Positions 46,141-54,956 of a DNA stretch of 64,000 nucleotides are shown here, one piece after another. A program made the translations under genes and the position numbers. The stretch's first letter is position 1. Every line of letters begins with the position of its first letter. Below the pieces are notes generated by a model. The model did no database searches. It was not told the DNA's origin and saw nothing but the letters and a program-made list of their open reading frames with translations. Location: the NCBI GenBank assembly GCA_963741845.1, contig CAVUJV010000025.1:62001-126000 (forward strand), in the 5' to 3' direction. The stretch comes from Roseiarcus sp963741845 (lineage in GTDB: Bacteria; Pseudomonadota; Alphaproteobacteria; Rhizobiales; Beijerinckiaceae).

Positions 46141-48042
46141 TCATTTCGCCGCTCGCCCGCAAGAGACTCTCAGCCCGTAAGTCCAATCGCTTTCGCCTTC
46201 TTCTCGTCCCACCACCAGGTGCCCGGGCGCGCCGACGCCAAGCCTGGGCTGCACGTCCGGCCGCGAGAATGCGTTCCAATAGGCCACCCAATAGGTGTCG
46301 CGATACCACATCGGCACCCAGTAGCGCCCGGCCCTCAGCACGCGGTCGAGCGCCCGGCAGGCGGCGTTCAGCTCGTCGCGCGACTTCGCGTCGGCGATCG
46401 TCTGCACGAGCGCGTCCACGACCGGATCGGAGACGCCCGCCAGATTGCGCGAGCCGTTCTGCGCGGCGGCCTGCGAAGTATAGACGACGCGCAGATCCGC
46501 GCCCGGCGTCAGCGAGCCGCCCGAAGCCGCCGTCACCACGTCGAAATCGAAGGCGTCGGTGCGGGCCTTGTACTGGGCCGGATCGACGATGCGCATATTC
46601 GCCTGAATCCCGAGCTTCCCGAGATTCTGGATGAAGGGCATGGTGTGCGGCTGGAGCGCGCTCGAAGAATCGAGGAACTCGACCGTCAGCGGCTTGCCGT
46701 TCGGCAGGAGCAGGGTCGAGCCCTGGCGTTTGCAGCCGGCGGCGAGCAGCAGCTCGTAGGCCCGCTTCAGCAGCGTCCTGTCGAAGCCCGAGCCGTCGCT
46801 GACCGGCGGCACATAGGGTTCGCCGAACACTTCCGGGGAGACCTTGCCGCGGAAAGGCTCGAGCAGCTTGAGCTCGTCCGGCCCGGGCAGGCCCTTCGCC
46901 TCCATCTGCGTATTCGGGAAGAAGGAGATGATCCGCTTGTAGGACGAATACATCACGTTCTTGTTCGTCCATGCGAAGTCGAAGCAGAGGCCGATCGCCT
47001 CCCGCACGCGCGGATCCTTGAACTGTTCGCGGCGCGTGTTGAGGTACCATCCTTGTGTGCGCGACGGCGATCCGTCGTGCAGCACTTCCTTCAGCACGCG
47101 ACCGTCCTTGGCGGCGGGGAAGTCGTAAGAAGTGGCCCAGAAGCGGGCGGTGAACTCCTCGTGATAGTTGATCGCGCCGGCCTTGAACGCCTCGAAGGCG
47201 ACCTGCCGCTCGCGGTAATATTCGAAGCGCAGCCGGTCGAAATTGTTCTGGCCGATATTCACCGGCAGCTTCGCGCCCCAATAGTCCGGCCGCCGCTCAT
47301 ATTCGATGAAACGCCCCTGGTCGAAGGTCTTGACCTGATAGGGCCCGGAGCCGAGCGGCGGATCGAGCGTCGCGGCGGTGAAGTCGCGGCCCTTCCACCA
47401 TTTGGCGGAAAAGACCGGCATGCCGACGACGATCAGATGCGCGTCGCGGCTCCGGTCCTTCACGAAGCGCACATAGGCGACGTCGTCGCCTTCGGCGGAG
47501 GCGGATTCGACCTCGCGCAGAAGCTGGGCGTAGATCGGATGGCCCTTCTCTTTCAGAATGTTGAGCGAGAAGGCGACATCCGCGGCCGTCACGCGGGTTC
47601 CGTCGGCGAAGCGCGCCTCGGGGCGCAGCCGGAAGCGATAGTCGCGCTTGTCGGCGGAGACCTTCACGGACTGGGCGAGCAGGCCATAGACCGAATCCGG
47701 CTCGTCGCCGTTGGAGGTCATCAGCGTATCGTAGGTCGCCGACATGCCGGCCGCGCCGTTGCCCTTCCAGCTGTAGATGTTCAGCGTGTCGAAGGTCTCG
47801 AAATTCTGGTTGCCGCTCGTGCCGGTGATCTGGAGCGAGAGGAGGCCGCCGGTCGGCGCCGCCGGGTTCACATAGGCGAAATGCGGGAAATCGGGCGGCA
47901 GCGCGAGATCGCCGAAGGAGGAGAGGCCATGCGTCTCGACCGAATCGTCGGCGAGCGCGGCGAACGGGCGGAGGGACGCGGCCGCGAGCGCGCCGCCCGC
48001 CCCCAGTTGCAACGCCGCACGGCGCGTGAAACGAATTGCCAT
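46141..48042 (-). CDS. yejA: Extracellular solute-binding protein family 5 (YejA-like)
   Basis: 633 aa. A Tat-type signal (FTRRAALQLGAGGALAAAS) leads into a family 5 peptide-binding protein (DLALPPDFPHFAYVNPAAPTGG, FRLRPEARFADGTRVTAADV, KDPRVREAIGLCFDF). It collects oligopeptides or microcin C-like compounds for YejBEF. First gene of the operon; the start at 48042 follows a GGAGG site. Confidence 0.92.
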   Translation of the reverse strand: MAIRFTRRAALQLGAGGALAAASLRPFAALADDSVETHGLSSFGDLALPPDFPHFAYVNPAAPTGGLLSLQITGTSGNQNFETFDTLNIYSWKGNGAAGMSATYDTLMTSNGDEPDSVYGLLAQSVKVSADKRDYRFRLRPEARFADGTRVTAADVAFSLNILKEKGHPIYAQLLREVESASAEGDDVAYVRFVKDRSRDAHLIVVGMPVFSAKWWKGRDFTAATLDPPLGSGPYQVKTFDQGRFIEYERRPDYWGAKLPVNIGQNNFDRLRFEYYRERQVAFEAFKAGAINYHEEFTARFWATSYDFPAAKDGRVLKEVLHDGSPSRTQGWYLNTRREQFKDPRVREAIGLCFDFAWTNKNVMYSSYKRIISFFPNTQMEAKGLPGPDELKLLEPFRGKVSPEVFGEPYVPPVSDGSGFDRTLLKRAYELLLAAGCKRQGSTLLLPNGKPLTVEFLDSSSALQPHTMPFIQNLGKLGIQANMRIVDPAQYKARTDAFDFDVVTAASGGSLTPGADLRVVYTSQAAAQNGSRNLAGVSDPVVDALVQTIADAKSRDELNAACRALDRVLRAGRYWVPMWYRDTYWVAYWNAFSRPDVQPRLGVGAPGHLVVGREEGESDWTYGLRVSCGRAAK

Positions 48043-48269
48043 GAAACCCACTCGCCTCCGCAAACGCGCGCTCTACCGCGCCCCTGCGCTCATTACCAGC
48101 CAGAGCGGCGAAAACGAGGCGCGGAGGCGGCCGGCCGCTGAACTCGGGATTAAGATTCGTTCATGAGCCCGGCGCGGCGCGCGCTGCGGCCCGAGATTGC
48201 GGGATTGACCGGAACGCGAGGCTCGGAGAAACCAGCGCATCCGGCAGTTCCGACAGCGAAGCGTCTCTG

Positions 48270-49400
48270 GTGAGCGAAGGCACATCTCCCGCGGGGCCAG
48301 GACGGCTCACGATCGACCTTGGGGCGCTCGCCGAAAACTGGCGGACGCTCGCGGCCCACGCCGCGCCGGCGCAATGCGGGGCCGTGGTCAAGGCGAACGC
48401 CTACGGGACGGGAATCGAGAAGGCGGGTCCGGCCCTGTGGGCGGCGGGCGCGCGCACCTTCTTCGTGGCCCAGCTCGGCGAGGGCGTGACGGCCCGCCGG
48501 GCGCTGCCGGACGAGGCCGCCATCTATATCCTGAACGGCCTCGAACCCGACGCCGACCCGGCCGACTATGCCGAGCATCGGCTGAAACCCGCCATCGGCA
48601 GCGCCGAGGAGCTCGAACGCTGGTCGGCCTTTGCGTCCCGGCGCGGCCGGACCTTTCCCTGCGCGCTGCATATCGACACCGGCATGCGCCGCCTCGGCTT
48701 CAACACGCTCTGCGACCTCGAAGAGGCGATGGCGCGCTGGGGCGAGGGCTGCGGCGCCGACCTCCTCATGAGCCATTTCGTCTCGGCCGAGACGCCCGGC
48801 CATCCGATCAGCGCCCGGCAGATCGCGCTGTTCGAGGCGGCGCGGGCGGCCTTTCCGCATCTGCCGGCTTCGCTCGCCAATTCGTCCGGCCTCTTCCTGC
48901 CCGCCCCGCCCGCCTTCGACCTCGCCCGGCCGGGCTACGCGCTCTATGGCGGCAACCCCACGCCCGGGGCGCCGAACCCCATGCGGACGGTCGTGACGCT
49001 GACCGTTCCGATCCAGCAGACCCGCTGGATCGAGCCCGGCGCGACCTGCGGCTACAACGCCCAATGGACGGCGAAGCGCCCAACCCGCCTCGCGACCCTG
49101 CTCGTCGGCTACGCCGACGGCCTGCCGCGCGGCGCGGGCGCGACGGACGAGCGGCCCGGCGCCGACGTGGTCATCGCCGGCCGCCGCTGCCCGCTGGTCG
49201 GCCGGGTCTCGATGGACCTGACCATCGCCGACGTCACCGACCTGCCCGAGGAGACGGTCCGGCCCGGGGCGCGCGCCGAGCTTTTCGGCCCCGCCATGCC
49301 GCTCGACGATTTCGCGGCGCGGAGCGGGGCGATCGGCTACCAGTTGCTGACCGGGCTCGGGCCTCGCTACCGGCGGGACTATGTGGGCCGGCCGGGCTGA
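48270..49400 (+). CDS. alr: Alanine racemase
   Basis: Alr, 376 aa, makes D-alanine for peptidoglycan. The PLP lysine is in AVVKANAYGTG (near residue 41) and the catalytic Tyr in TCGYNAQW (near 255). The start is GTG at 48270. It is divergent from yejA and followed by the marR operator; the YejABEF peptide importer next door may feed related murein-recycling metabolism, but that is only a neighbourhood hint. Confidence 0.94.
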   Translation: MSEGTSPAGPGRLTIDLGALAENWRTLAAHAAPAQCGAVVKANAYGTGIEKAGPALWAAGARTFFVAQLGEGVTARRALPDEAAIYILNGLEPDADPADYAEHRLKPAIGSAEELERWSAFASRRGRTFPCALHIDTGMRRLGFNTLCDLEEAMARWGEGCGADLLMSHFVSAETPGHPISARQIALFEAARAAFPHLPASLANSSGLFLPAPPAFDLARPGYALYGGNPTPGAPNPMRTVVTLTVPIQQTRWIEPGATCGYNAQWTAKRPTRLATLLVGYADGLPRGAGATDERPGADVVIAGRRCPLVGRVSMDLTIADVTDLPEETVRPGARAELFGPAMPLDDFAARSGAIGYQLLTGLGPRYRRDYVGRPG

Positions 49401-49505
49401 ACCCGTCGGCGGCTTCGAGGGCGGGCCGCTTGCCGGAAGCCGGATCGAGGCTGCTTTTCGCGGCGCTGACAACCGCGCCGACGTGTCTCTGAACAGGGCG
49501 CTTAG

Positions 49506-49549
49506 TAGTTGACTAGGAAACTTCGAGGTGGTAGTTTCCTAGTCAACTA
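49506..49549. promoter_or_regulatory. 17-bp inverted repeat, MarR-type operator
   Basis: Arms 49506-49522 and 49533-49549 are exact reverse complements of 17 bases with a 10-base spacer; each arm contains the near-palindrome TAGT-TG-ACTA. It ends at the AAGGAG ribosome site of the MarR-family gene, so binding would block its transcription. Autoregulation is inferred. Confidence 0.75.
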
Positions 49550-49560
49550 AGGAGCCGCTG

Positions 49561-50022
49561 TTGTCCTCAGTCCCGCCCGCGTCGGACCTGACCGCGCATC
49601 TCGGTTTCTGGCTGCGCACCGTGTCCAACCACGTCTCGCACGCCTTCGCTGGCAAGCTTGCCGGCAAAGGCGTGACGGTCGCCGAGTGGGTGATGATGCG
49701 TGCTCTGTACGGCAAGGATCCGATGCCGCCGAGCCGCCTCGCGGATGAGATGGGGATGACGCGCGGAGCGATCACAAAGCTGGCCGACCGGCTGATCGGC
49801 AAATCGCTGATCGTCCGCAAGGCCGATCGCGACGACGGCCGTGCGCAGACGCTGGCGCTGACGCCGCAGGGCGTGAGCTTGGTGCCGGAGCTGGCCGCGC
49901 TCGCCGATCAGAACGACGCGGAATTTTTCGGCTGTCTGACCGGAGCCGAACGAGAAGCGCTGGAGCGGCTCCTGAAGCAGTTGGTCGAGCATGGCCAGAT
50001 GACGGCTGTGCCGATCGAATGA
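49561..50022 (+). CDS. MarR-family transcriptional regulator
   Basis: 153-aa winged-helix repressor: recognition region PPSRLADEMGMTRGAITKLADRLIGK and wing KADRDDGRAQTLALTPQG, with a C-terminal dimer helix. The start is TTG at 49561, 6 bases after AAGGAG. It is followed 32 bp later by a DUF1398 protein; both lie downstream of the inverted repeat and should be controlled by it. Confidence 0.9.
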   Translation: MSSVPPASDLTAHLGFWLRTVSNHVSHAFAGKLAGKGVTVAEWVMMRALYGKDPMPPSRLADEMGMTRGAITKLADRLIGKSLIVRKADRDDGRAQTLALTPQGVSLVPELAALADQNDAEFFGCLTGAEREALERLLKQLVEHGQMTAVPIE

Positions 50023-50054
50023 CCTCAATCAAGCTTACACGAAGGAGAATGCAC

Positions 50055-50456
50055 ATGGACGATCACAAGAAGGCTATCGCCAAGGCCTGCCTGGATGGCG
50101 CCGAGGACAACACGATGACTTTTCCGCAAATCGTCGGAACATTGATACAGGAGGGATTTGAAGGTTACGCGATCGACTTCCGTCGTGCGCTTGCGACCTA
50201 CTACATGCCCGATGGCGACAGCGTCGAGGCGCCGACGCACAAGATCGACGTTCCTGTCGCTCCGTCCTTTGACTCGATGCGCATTCGAGCCGCCATCAAG
50301 GAAGCGCAGCAACTTGCGCCGGGCTATACCTATCTGGGCTTCTGCAAGAAGGTCGTATCAGCCGGCTGTGCAGGTTACATCGTGTCGTTTTCTGGCCGTC
50401 GGGCGCTTTACATCGGCCGGACCGCCGAGACCCACGTGGAGCACTTTCCGGACTAG
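50055..50456 (+). CDS. DUF1398 (YbcV-like) family protein
   Basis: 133-aa cytosolic protein starting MDDHKKAIAKACLDGAEDNT. The pattern FEGYAIDFRRALATYYMPDG and the final YIVSFSGRRALYIGRTAETHVEHFP match the DUF1398 family, whose function is not known. The GGAG site is 7 bases before the ATG at 50055. Cotranscribed with the MarR-family gene. Confidence 0.83.
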   Translation: MDDHKKAIAKACLDGAEDNTMTFPQIVGTLIQEGFEGYAIDFRRALATYYMPDGDSVEAPTHKIDVPVAPSFDSMRIRAAIKEAQQLAPGYTYLGFCKKVVSAGCAGYIVSFSGRRALYIGRTAETHVEHFPD

Positions 50457-50516
50457 CGAAGGCAATGAACGGTCGGAAAATCGGAAGGAAATGTTTACTC
50501 GATGACCTTGTCCGTC

Positions 50517-50639
50517 ATGGCCGGGCTTGTCCCGGCCATCACGAAGCGCCCGCGCCATTGGTAACGGCTGAAATACTTTTATCAATCTTTAGCAGGGCGC
50601 AGCGTTCGCGTGGATAGCCGGGACAAGCCCGGCCATGAC
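50517..50639. repeat. Inverted pair of REP palindromes
   Basis: Two copies of a GCCGGGxxxxxxCCCGGC-type palindrome in opposite orientation (50517-50539, containing ATGGCCGGGC; and 50616-50639, containing GCCCGGCCAT) enclose about 75 bp of A+T-richer DNA. This layout is common for bacterial BIME/REP pairs. Confidence 0.7.
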
Positions 50640-50703
50640 CCGTCAAGCGTGGAATGCTCGCGATCGGCGCCGCCGGTCGCTCCAACGCGCGCGAACGCGC
50701 CCC

Positions 50704-51723
50704 TCAATGCGCGCGGCTGATCGCGAATTCCACGGCGTCGATCAGCGCATGCTTCCAGGGCGAGGGCGGGAAAAGCTCCAGCGCGTCGCGGGCCATCGCG
50801 CCATAGTGGCGGGCGCGGTCGATCGTATCCTCGAGCGCGCGGTGCTTCTTCATGGCGGCGAGCGCCGCTTCGAGGTCGCCCTCGCCGATCTCGCCCTTTT
50901 CCAGCGTGCGCCGCCAGAAGGCGCGCTCGGAATCCGACCCGCGCCGGAAGGAGAGGACCACCGGCAGCGTGATCTTGCCCTCGCGGAAATCGTCGCCGAC
51001 GTTCTTGCCGAGCTTCGCGGCGGACCCGCCGTAGTCGAGCGCGTCGTCGATAAGCTGGAAGGCGATGCCGAGATTGGCGCCGTAGCCCCGGCAGGCGGCC
51101 GTCTCCGCCCTGCCCCGCGCCGCCAGAATCGGCCCGACCTCGCAGGCGGCCGCGAAAAGCGCCGCGGTCTTGGCCCGGATGACGCCGAGATAGGCGTCCT
51201 CGGTCGTTTCCGTGTCCTTGGCGGCCGAAAGCTGCATCACCTCGCCCTCGGCGATGACGCAGGCGGCGCCCGACAGCACTTCGAGGCAGGGGAGCGAGCC
51301 GACCTCGACCATCATCTTGAAGGCCTGTCCGAGCAGGAAATCGCCGACCAGCACGCTCGCCTCGTTGCCCCACACCATGCGCGCGGCGGCCTTGCCGCGC
51401 CGCATCTCGCTCTGGTCGACCACGTCGTCGTGCAGGAGGGTGGCGGTGTGCATGAATTCCACAGCCGCCGCGAGCTTGATATGGCCTTCGCCGCCATAGC
51501 CGCAGAGGCCCGCCGTCGCCAGCGTCAGGATCGGCCGAAGCCGTTTGCCGCCCGAGGAAATGAGGTGCTTCGCCACCTCCGGGATCATCGTGACGTCCGA
51601 TCCCGTGCGGCTCAGGATGGTCTGGTTGACGCGGCTCATGTCGTCCGCGACGAGCTTGGTCAGCGGCTCGATCAGGCTGTCGACCGATTTGTTTTCAAGC
51701 GGAACGACGACGCCCACGGGCAC
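50704..51723 (-). CDS. ispB: Polyprenyl diphosphate synthase (octaprenyl-type)
   Basis: 339-aa trans-prenyltransferase. First Asp-rich motif LLHDDVVDQSEMRRG, second LIDDALDYGG; GGKRLRP binds the allylic diphosphate. It makes the side chain of ubiquinone. Divergent from the DUF2007 gene. Length and motifs fit octaprenyl or longer (e.g. decaprenyl in alphaproteobacteria) synthases; chain length is not readable. Confidence 0.92.
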   Translation of the reverse strand: MPVGVVVPLENKSVDSLIEPLTKLVADDMSRVNQTILSRTGSDVTMIPEVAKHLISSGGKRLRPILTLATAGLCGYGGEGHIKLAAAVEFMHTATLLHDDVVDQSEMRRGKAAARMVWGNEASVLVGDFLLGQAFKMMVEVGSLPCLEVLSGAACVIAEGEVMQLSAAKDTETTEDAYLGVIRAKTAALFAAACEVGPILAARGRAETAACRGYGANLGIAFQLIDDALDYGGSAAKLGKNVGDDFREGKITLPVVLSFRRGSDSERAFWRRTLEKGEIGEGDLEAALAAMKKHRALEDTIDRARHYGAMARDALELFPPSPWKHALIDAVEFAISRAH

Positions 51724-51800
51724 TTTCCCTTGCCAGATCTTGCCGACGGACCATAAAGACGCGGAAACGACGCGGCAAGGGCGCGTATCCGGGGGCCCGC

Positions 51801-52025
51801 TTGGTCGAAATCCTGCGCACCAACGATCTGGTCGTCATCAGCGTCGTGGAATCCCTGCTCCGGGCGGAGGGAATCGGCTTCTTCGTGGCCGACCAGCATA
51901 TGGCCGCCGTCGAGGGCTCGCTCGGCTTCCTGCCGAGGCGCATTCTCGTGGACTCGGAGGAAGCGGCGCGGGCGCGGCGGATCGTGACCGAGGCGGGGCT
52001 TGCTTCCGAACTGCGCGATGTCTGA
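51801..52025 (+). CDS. DUF2007 family small protein
   Basis: 74-aa protein, VEILRTNDLVVISVVESLLRAEGI, matching the DUF2007 (putative signal-transducing) family. The start is TTG at 51801. Its stop overlaps the methyltransferase start by 8 bp, a conserved pairing in alphaproteobacteria. Confidence 0.85.
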   Translation: MVEILRTNDLVVISVVESLLRAEGIGFFVADQHMAAVEGSLGFLPRRILVDSEEAARARRIVTEAGLASELRDV

Positions 52026-52813
52026 CGCTTCGGCGCCCGAGGGCGCGCCTGACGAAACATCCTGCAACTCGTGGCTCGGCGGGCGCCTGACCCTTCTCCA
52101 GCCGAAGCGCGGCCATCGGGTCGGCTCGGACGCCGCCCTGCTCGCCGCCGCCTGCGATCCCGTCGCGGGCCGGATCGTCGATGTCGGCGCAGGGGTGGGC
52201 GCGGTCGGGCTTGCGCTCGTCGCGCGCCGGGAAGGCGCTGACGGCGGACCTCGTCGAGATCGACGCGGCGCTCGCGGCGCTCGCGGCGCAAAACGCCGAA
52301 CGCAACGGCCTTGCGGCGCGCGTGCGCGTCATCCATGCGGACGCGGCGGACGGAAAGGCCCGCCGCGCGGCGGGCCTTGCGGAAGAGAGCGCCGACGCGG
52401 TCGTCACCAATCCTCCCTTTTTCGAGGCCGGCGCGGCGCGCGTCTCGCCGGACGCGGCTAAGGCGCGGGCGCATGCGTTTTCGGGCGAGGGCGAGGCCGG
52501 CTCGCTCGCGGGCTGGATTCGCGCCTGCCTTGCGTTGCTGAAGCCCGGCGGACGCTTCGCGATGATCCATCGGCCCGACGCGCTGGCGGCGATCCTCACC
52601 GCGCTCGAAGGCCGGCTCGGCGCCGTCGCCCTCCTGCCCGTGCAGCCGCGCGCGGAAGCGGCCGCGCATCGGTTGCTGGTGACGGGCGTCAAGGGTTCGC
52701 GCGCGCCGCTGCGCATCGCCCCGCCGCTCGTGCTTCACGCCGCCGACGGGCGGCTCACGCCCGAGGCGGACGCGATCCATCGGGGCGAGCGGCTCATCAA
52801 CTGGGGCGTTTGA
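52018..52813 (+). CDS. TrmN6-like tRNA/DNA adenine N6-methyltransferase, frameshifted
   Basis: 264 aa when bridged. SAM motif I DVGAGVGAVGLAL is in the first frame; motif IV VVTNPPFFEAG (N-P-P-F) and the rest are in the second. The shift is near 52229-52233, within the CGCGCCGGG run; the span is 3n+1. The NPPF motif and length fit the tRNA1(Val) adenine-37 N6-methylase (TrmN6/YfiC) group. Overlaps the DUF2007 gene. Confidence 0.82.
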
Positions 52814-52820
52814 GCCGGCC

Positions 52821-53517
52821 TCAGGCGCGCTGCGCCTCGTTCCGGCACGCGGCCAGAAAGAAGGCGACCGCCTGCGACACATGGGGATCGATCTCGTCCC
52901 GGAGCGCGTCGAGATTTTCGCCGAAAAGGGCGCGAAGCAGCATCGGCAGCAGCGTGAGATCGGTGAATCGCCGCGCCGTCTCGCGCATGCGCTCCGGCGT
53001 GAAGGCCGGGAGGGCGTGCAGCTCGCCCGACTCGGCGAGTTCGCCCAAAAGCTGAGCCATCGCCTCGCTGCCGCGCTCCCGCGTCATCCGATGGACGCTG
53101 CTCGCAAGGTCGGGAAAGCGGCGCGATTCCGCGATGGCCGCGCGAATGAGGCCGATGGTTTCGGGAGCCAGCACGCGTCTCAGCAGGGCGGCAGCCGATC
53201 CTCTCGAGGCGCTCCCCGGTCCCTTCCGCCGCTTCGGGAGGCAGCCGTCGCCGCCGCGACGCTTCGGTGTTCCGTCGCACCATGCGCGCGACGACCGCCG
53301 CGAACAGGGCCTCTTTCTGCGGAAAGCGCGCGTAAATCGTCGGCTTGCCGGCGCGCGCGACCTCGGCGATCTCGTCCACGCTCGCGCCCTCGAAGCCCCG
53401 CTCGAGAAACACGTTTTGCGCGGCGTCGAGGATCCGCTCGTCGACCGCGCCTGCGAGCTCCCGAGGCGGCCTCCCGACGCAAACGCCCGTCGCGCGCCTC
53501 TTCGTCGCTGACGCCAC
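52821..53517 (-). CDS. TetR-family repressor, frameshifted
   Basis: 231 aa when bridged. The N-terminal HTH (GASVDEIAEVARAGKPTIYARFPQK) is in one frame; the helical ligand domain (VLAPETIGLIRAAIAESR onward) is in another. The shift is near 53193; one extra base fits (3n+1). Start GTG at 53517. Divergent from emrAB across a 22-bp palindrome, so it should repress the pump. Confidence 0.85.
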
Positions 53518-53609
53518 CTCGGACCTCCCTGTTCACGTTCGCGTGAGCGCGCCGCCGGTTGGGGCCGTCAGGCGTTGAAATACCTTGGGGGACGGCCGAT
53601 GTAAATAGA

Positions 53610-53631
53610 AACGAAACGGTTCCGTTTCGTT
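53610..53631. promoter_or_regulatory. 22-bp palindromic TetR-type operator
   Basis: AACGAAACGG and its exact complement CCGTTTCGTT with a TT spacer, between the divergent tetR and emrA genes. Size and symmetry are those of TetR-family operators; the assignment is inferred from position. Confidence 0.75.
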
Positions 53632-53678
53632 AACGGCCAGAAACAAGCGTCCCATCCCAGTCCAACCGGGAGCCAGAC

Positions 53679-54956
53679 ATGTTCGACGATCGCGGGGAAA
53701 ATCCCGGGGCAGCCTTTGCGCCCGAAGCCGAGAACGCCCGGACTTCGGGCGACCCCGGCGAGCGGAAGGCGCGCAAACCCGCAAGCGGCGCCCCGGCCGC
53801 GCTTCAGGAGGCCCGACCGGCCGAGAAGCAGGAGCGTCCCTCCGGGGACAAAGCCGACGCGCAACCCGAGGGCGACCAGAACAAAGCGCCCGCGAAGTCC
53901 CCCTCGCGCCGCCGTCGCCTTGTCGCGCTGGGCCTCCTGCTCGCCGTCGTGATCGGCGCGGGCGGCTACGTCTACTGGGATCAGACCTCCCACTTCGAGA
54001 CCACCGACGACGCCTTCATCGCCGCGCGCCAGTCTTCCATCGCGCCGAGAGTGACGGGCTATGTCGTCGCGGTCCCGGTCACCGACAACGAGCACGTCGT
54101 TGCGGGGCAGACGATCGCGCGCATCGACGATCGCGACTATCGCATCGCCCTCGCCCAGGCGGAGGCGCAGGTCGGCGCCGCTCAGGCGGCGGTCGGCAAT
54201 ATCGACGCCCAGATCGACGCCCAGCGCGCGCAGATCGACGCGAGCCAGGCCCAGGTCGATCAGGCCCAGGCTACGCTCGTCTTCGCGCAGCAGCAGGCGG
54301 CGCGATACAAGGACCTTGAGAAGACCGGCGCCGGCAGCGTCCAGAACGAGCAGCAATATATTTCGCAACTGCATCAGCAGCAGGCGGCGCTCGAAACCGC
54401 GCAGGCGAATCTCAAACTGGCGCAGCGGCAGGTCGATACGCTGAACGCGCAACGCAAGACCGCCGAAGCGAATCTGGCTGAGGCCCGGGCGCGGCGCGAT
54501 CAGGCGCGGCTCAACCTTTCCTACACGACCGTCACCGCGGCGGAGCCCGGCCGGATCGTCAACCTCGGCGCGGCGGTCGGCGCCCTCGCCCAGCCCGGAA
54601 CGAGCCTTGCGATGTTCGTGCCGGACGACGTCTGGGTGACCGCGAACTTCAAGGAGACCCAGCTCGACCACATGCGTCCCGGCCAGCCCGCGACGATCTC
54701 CATCGACGCCTATCCGGAGCGGGATTTTCACGGCCATGTCGCGAGCGTCCAGCCGGGATCGGGGCCGGCGTTTTCGCTGCTGCCGCCGGAGAACGCGACC
54801 GGCAATTTCGTGAAGATCGTGCAGCGCGTGCCGGTCAAGATCATCATCGACAATCCGCCCACCGACGTCGCGCTCGGCCCCGGCATGTCGGTTGAGCCGA
54901 CCGTCCGCATCAACCCGAGCCCGTCGCTCTACGAGCGGCTGAAGGCGCGCTTATGA
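53679..54956 (+). CDS. emrA: HlyD-family membrane fusion protein (EmrA-like)
   Basis: 425 aa. A charged cytoplasmic tail of about 75 residues, one helix (LVALGLLLAVVIGAGGYVYW), a lipoyl-like domain (TTDDAFIAARQSSIAPRVTG), a long coiled coil (about 165-290, many Ala/Gln heptads) and a beta-barrel (YTTVTAAEPGRIVNLG). It joins EmrB to the outer membrane channel. Overlaps emrB by 4 bp (ATGA). The N-terminal tail is longer than in E. coli EmrA. Confidence 0.92.
   Translation: MFDDRGENPGAAFAPEAENARTSGDPGERKARKPASGAPAALQEARPAEKQERPSGDKADAQPEGDQNKAPAKSPSRRRRLVALGLLLAVVIGAGGYVYWDQTSHFETTDDAFIAARQSSIAPRVTGYVVAVPVTDNEHVVAGQTIARIDDRDYRIALAQAEAQVGAAQAAVGNIDAQIDAQRAQIDASQAQVDQAQATLVFAQQQAARYKDLEKTGAGSVQNEQQYISQLHQQQAALETAQANLKLAQRQVDTLNAQRKTAEANLAEARARRDQARLNLSYTTVTAAEPGRIVNLGAAVGALAQPGTSLAMFVPDDVWVTANFKETQLDHMRPGQPATISIDAYPERDFHGHVASVQPGSGPAFSLLPPENATGNFVKIVQRVPVKIIIDNPPTDVALGPGMSVEPTVRINPSPSLYERLKARL

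Noticed and set aside
46219..48141. Long rightward open frame (640 codons) antisense to yejA
   Set aside because: Shadow of the yejA coding frame; composition is that of a mirrored GC-rich gene.
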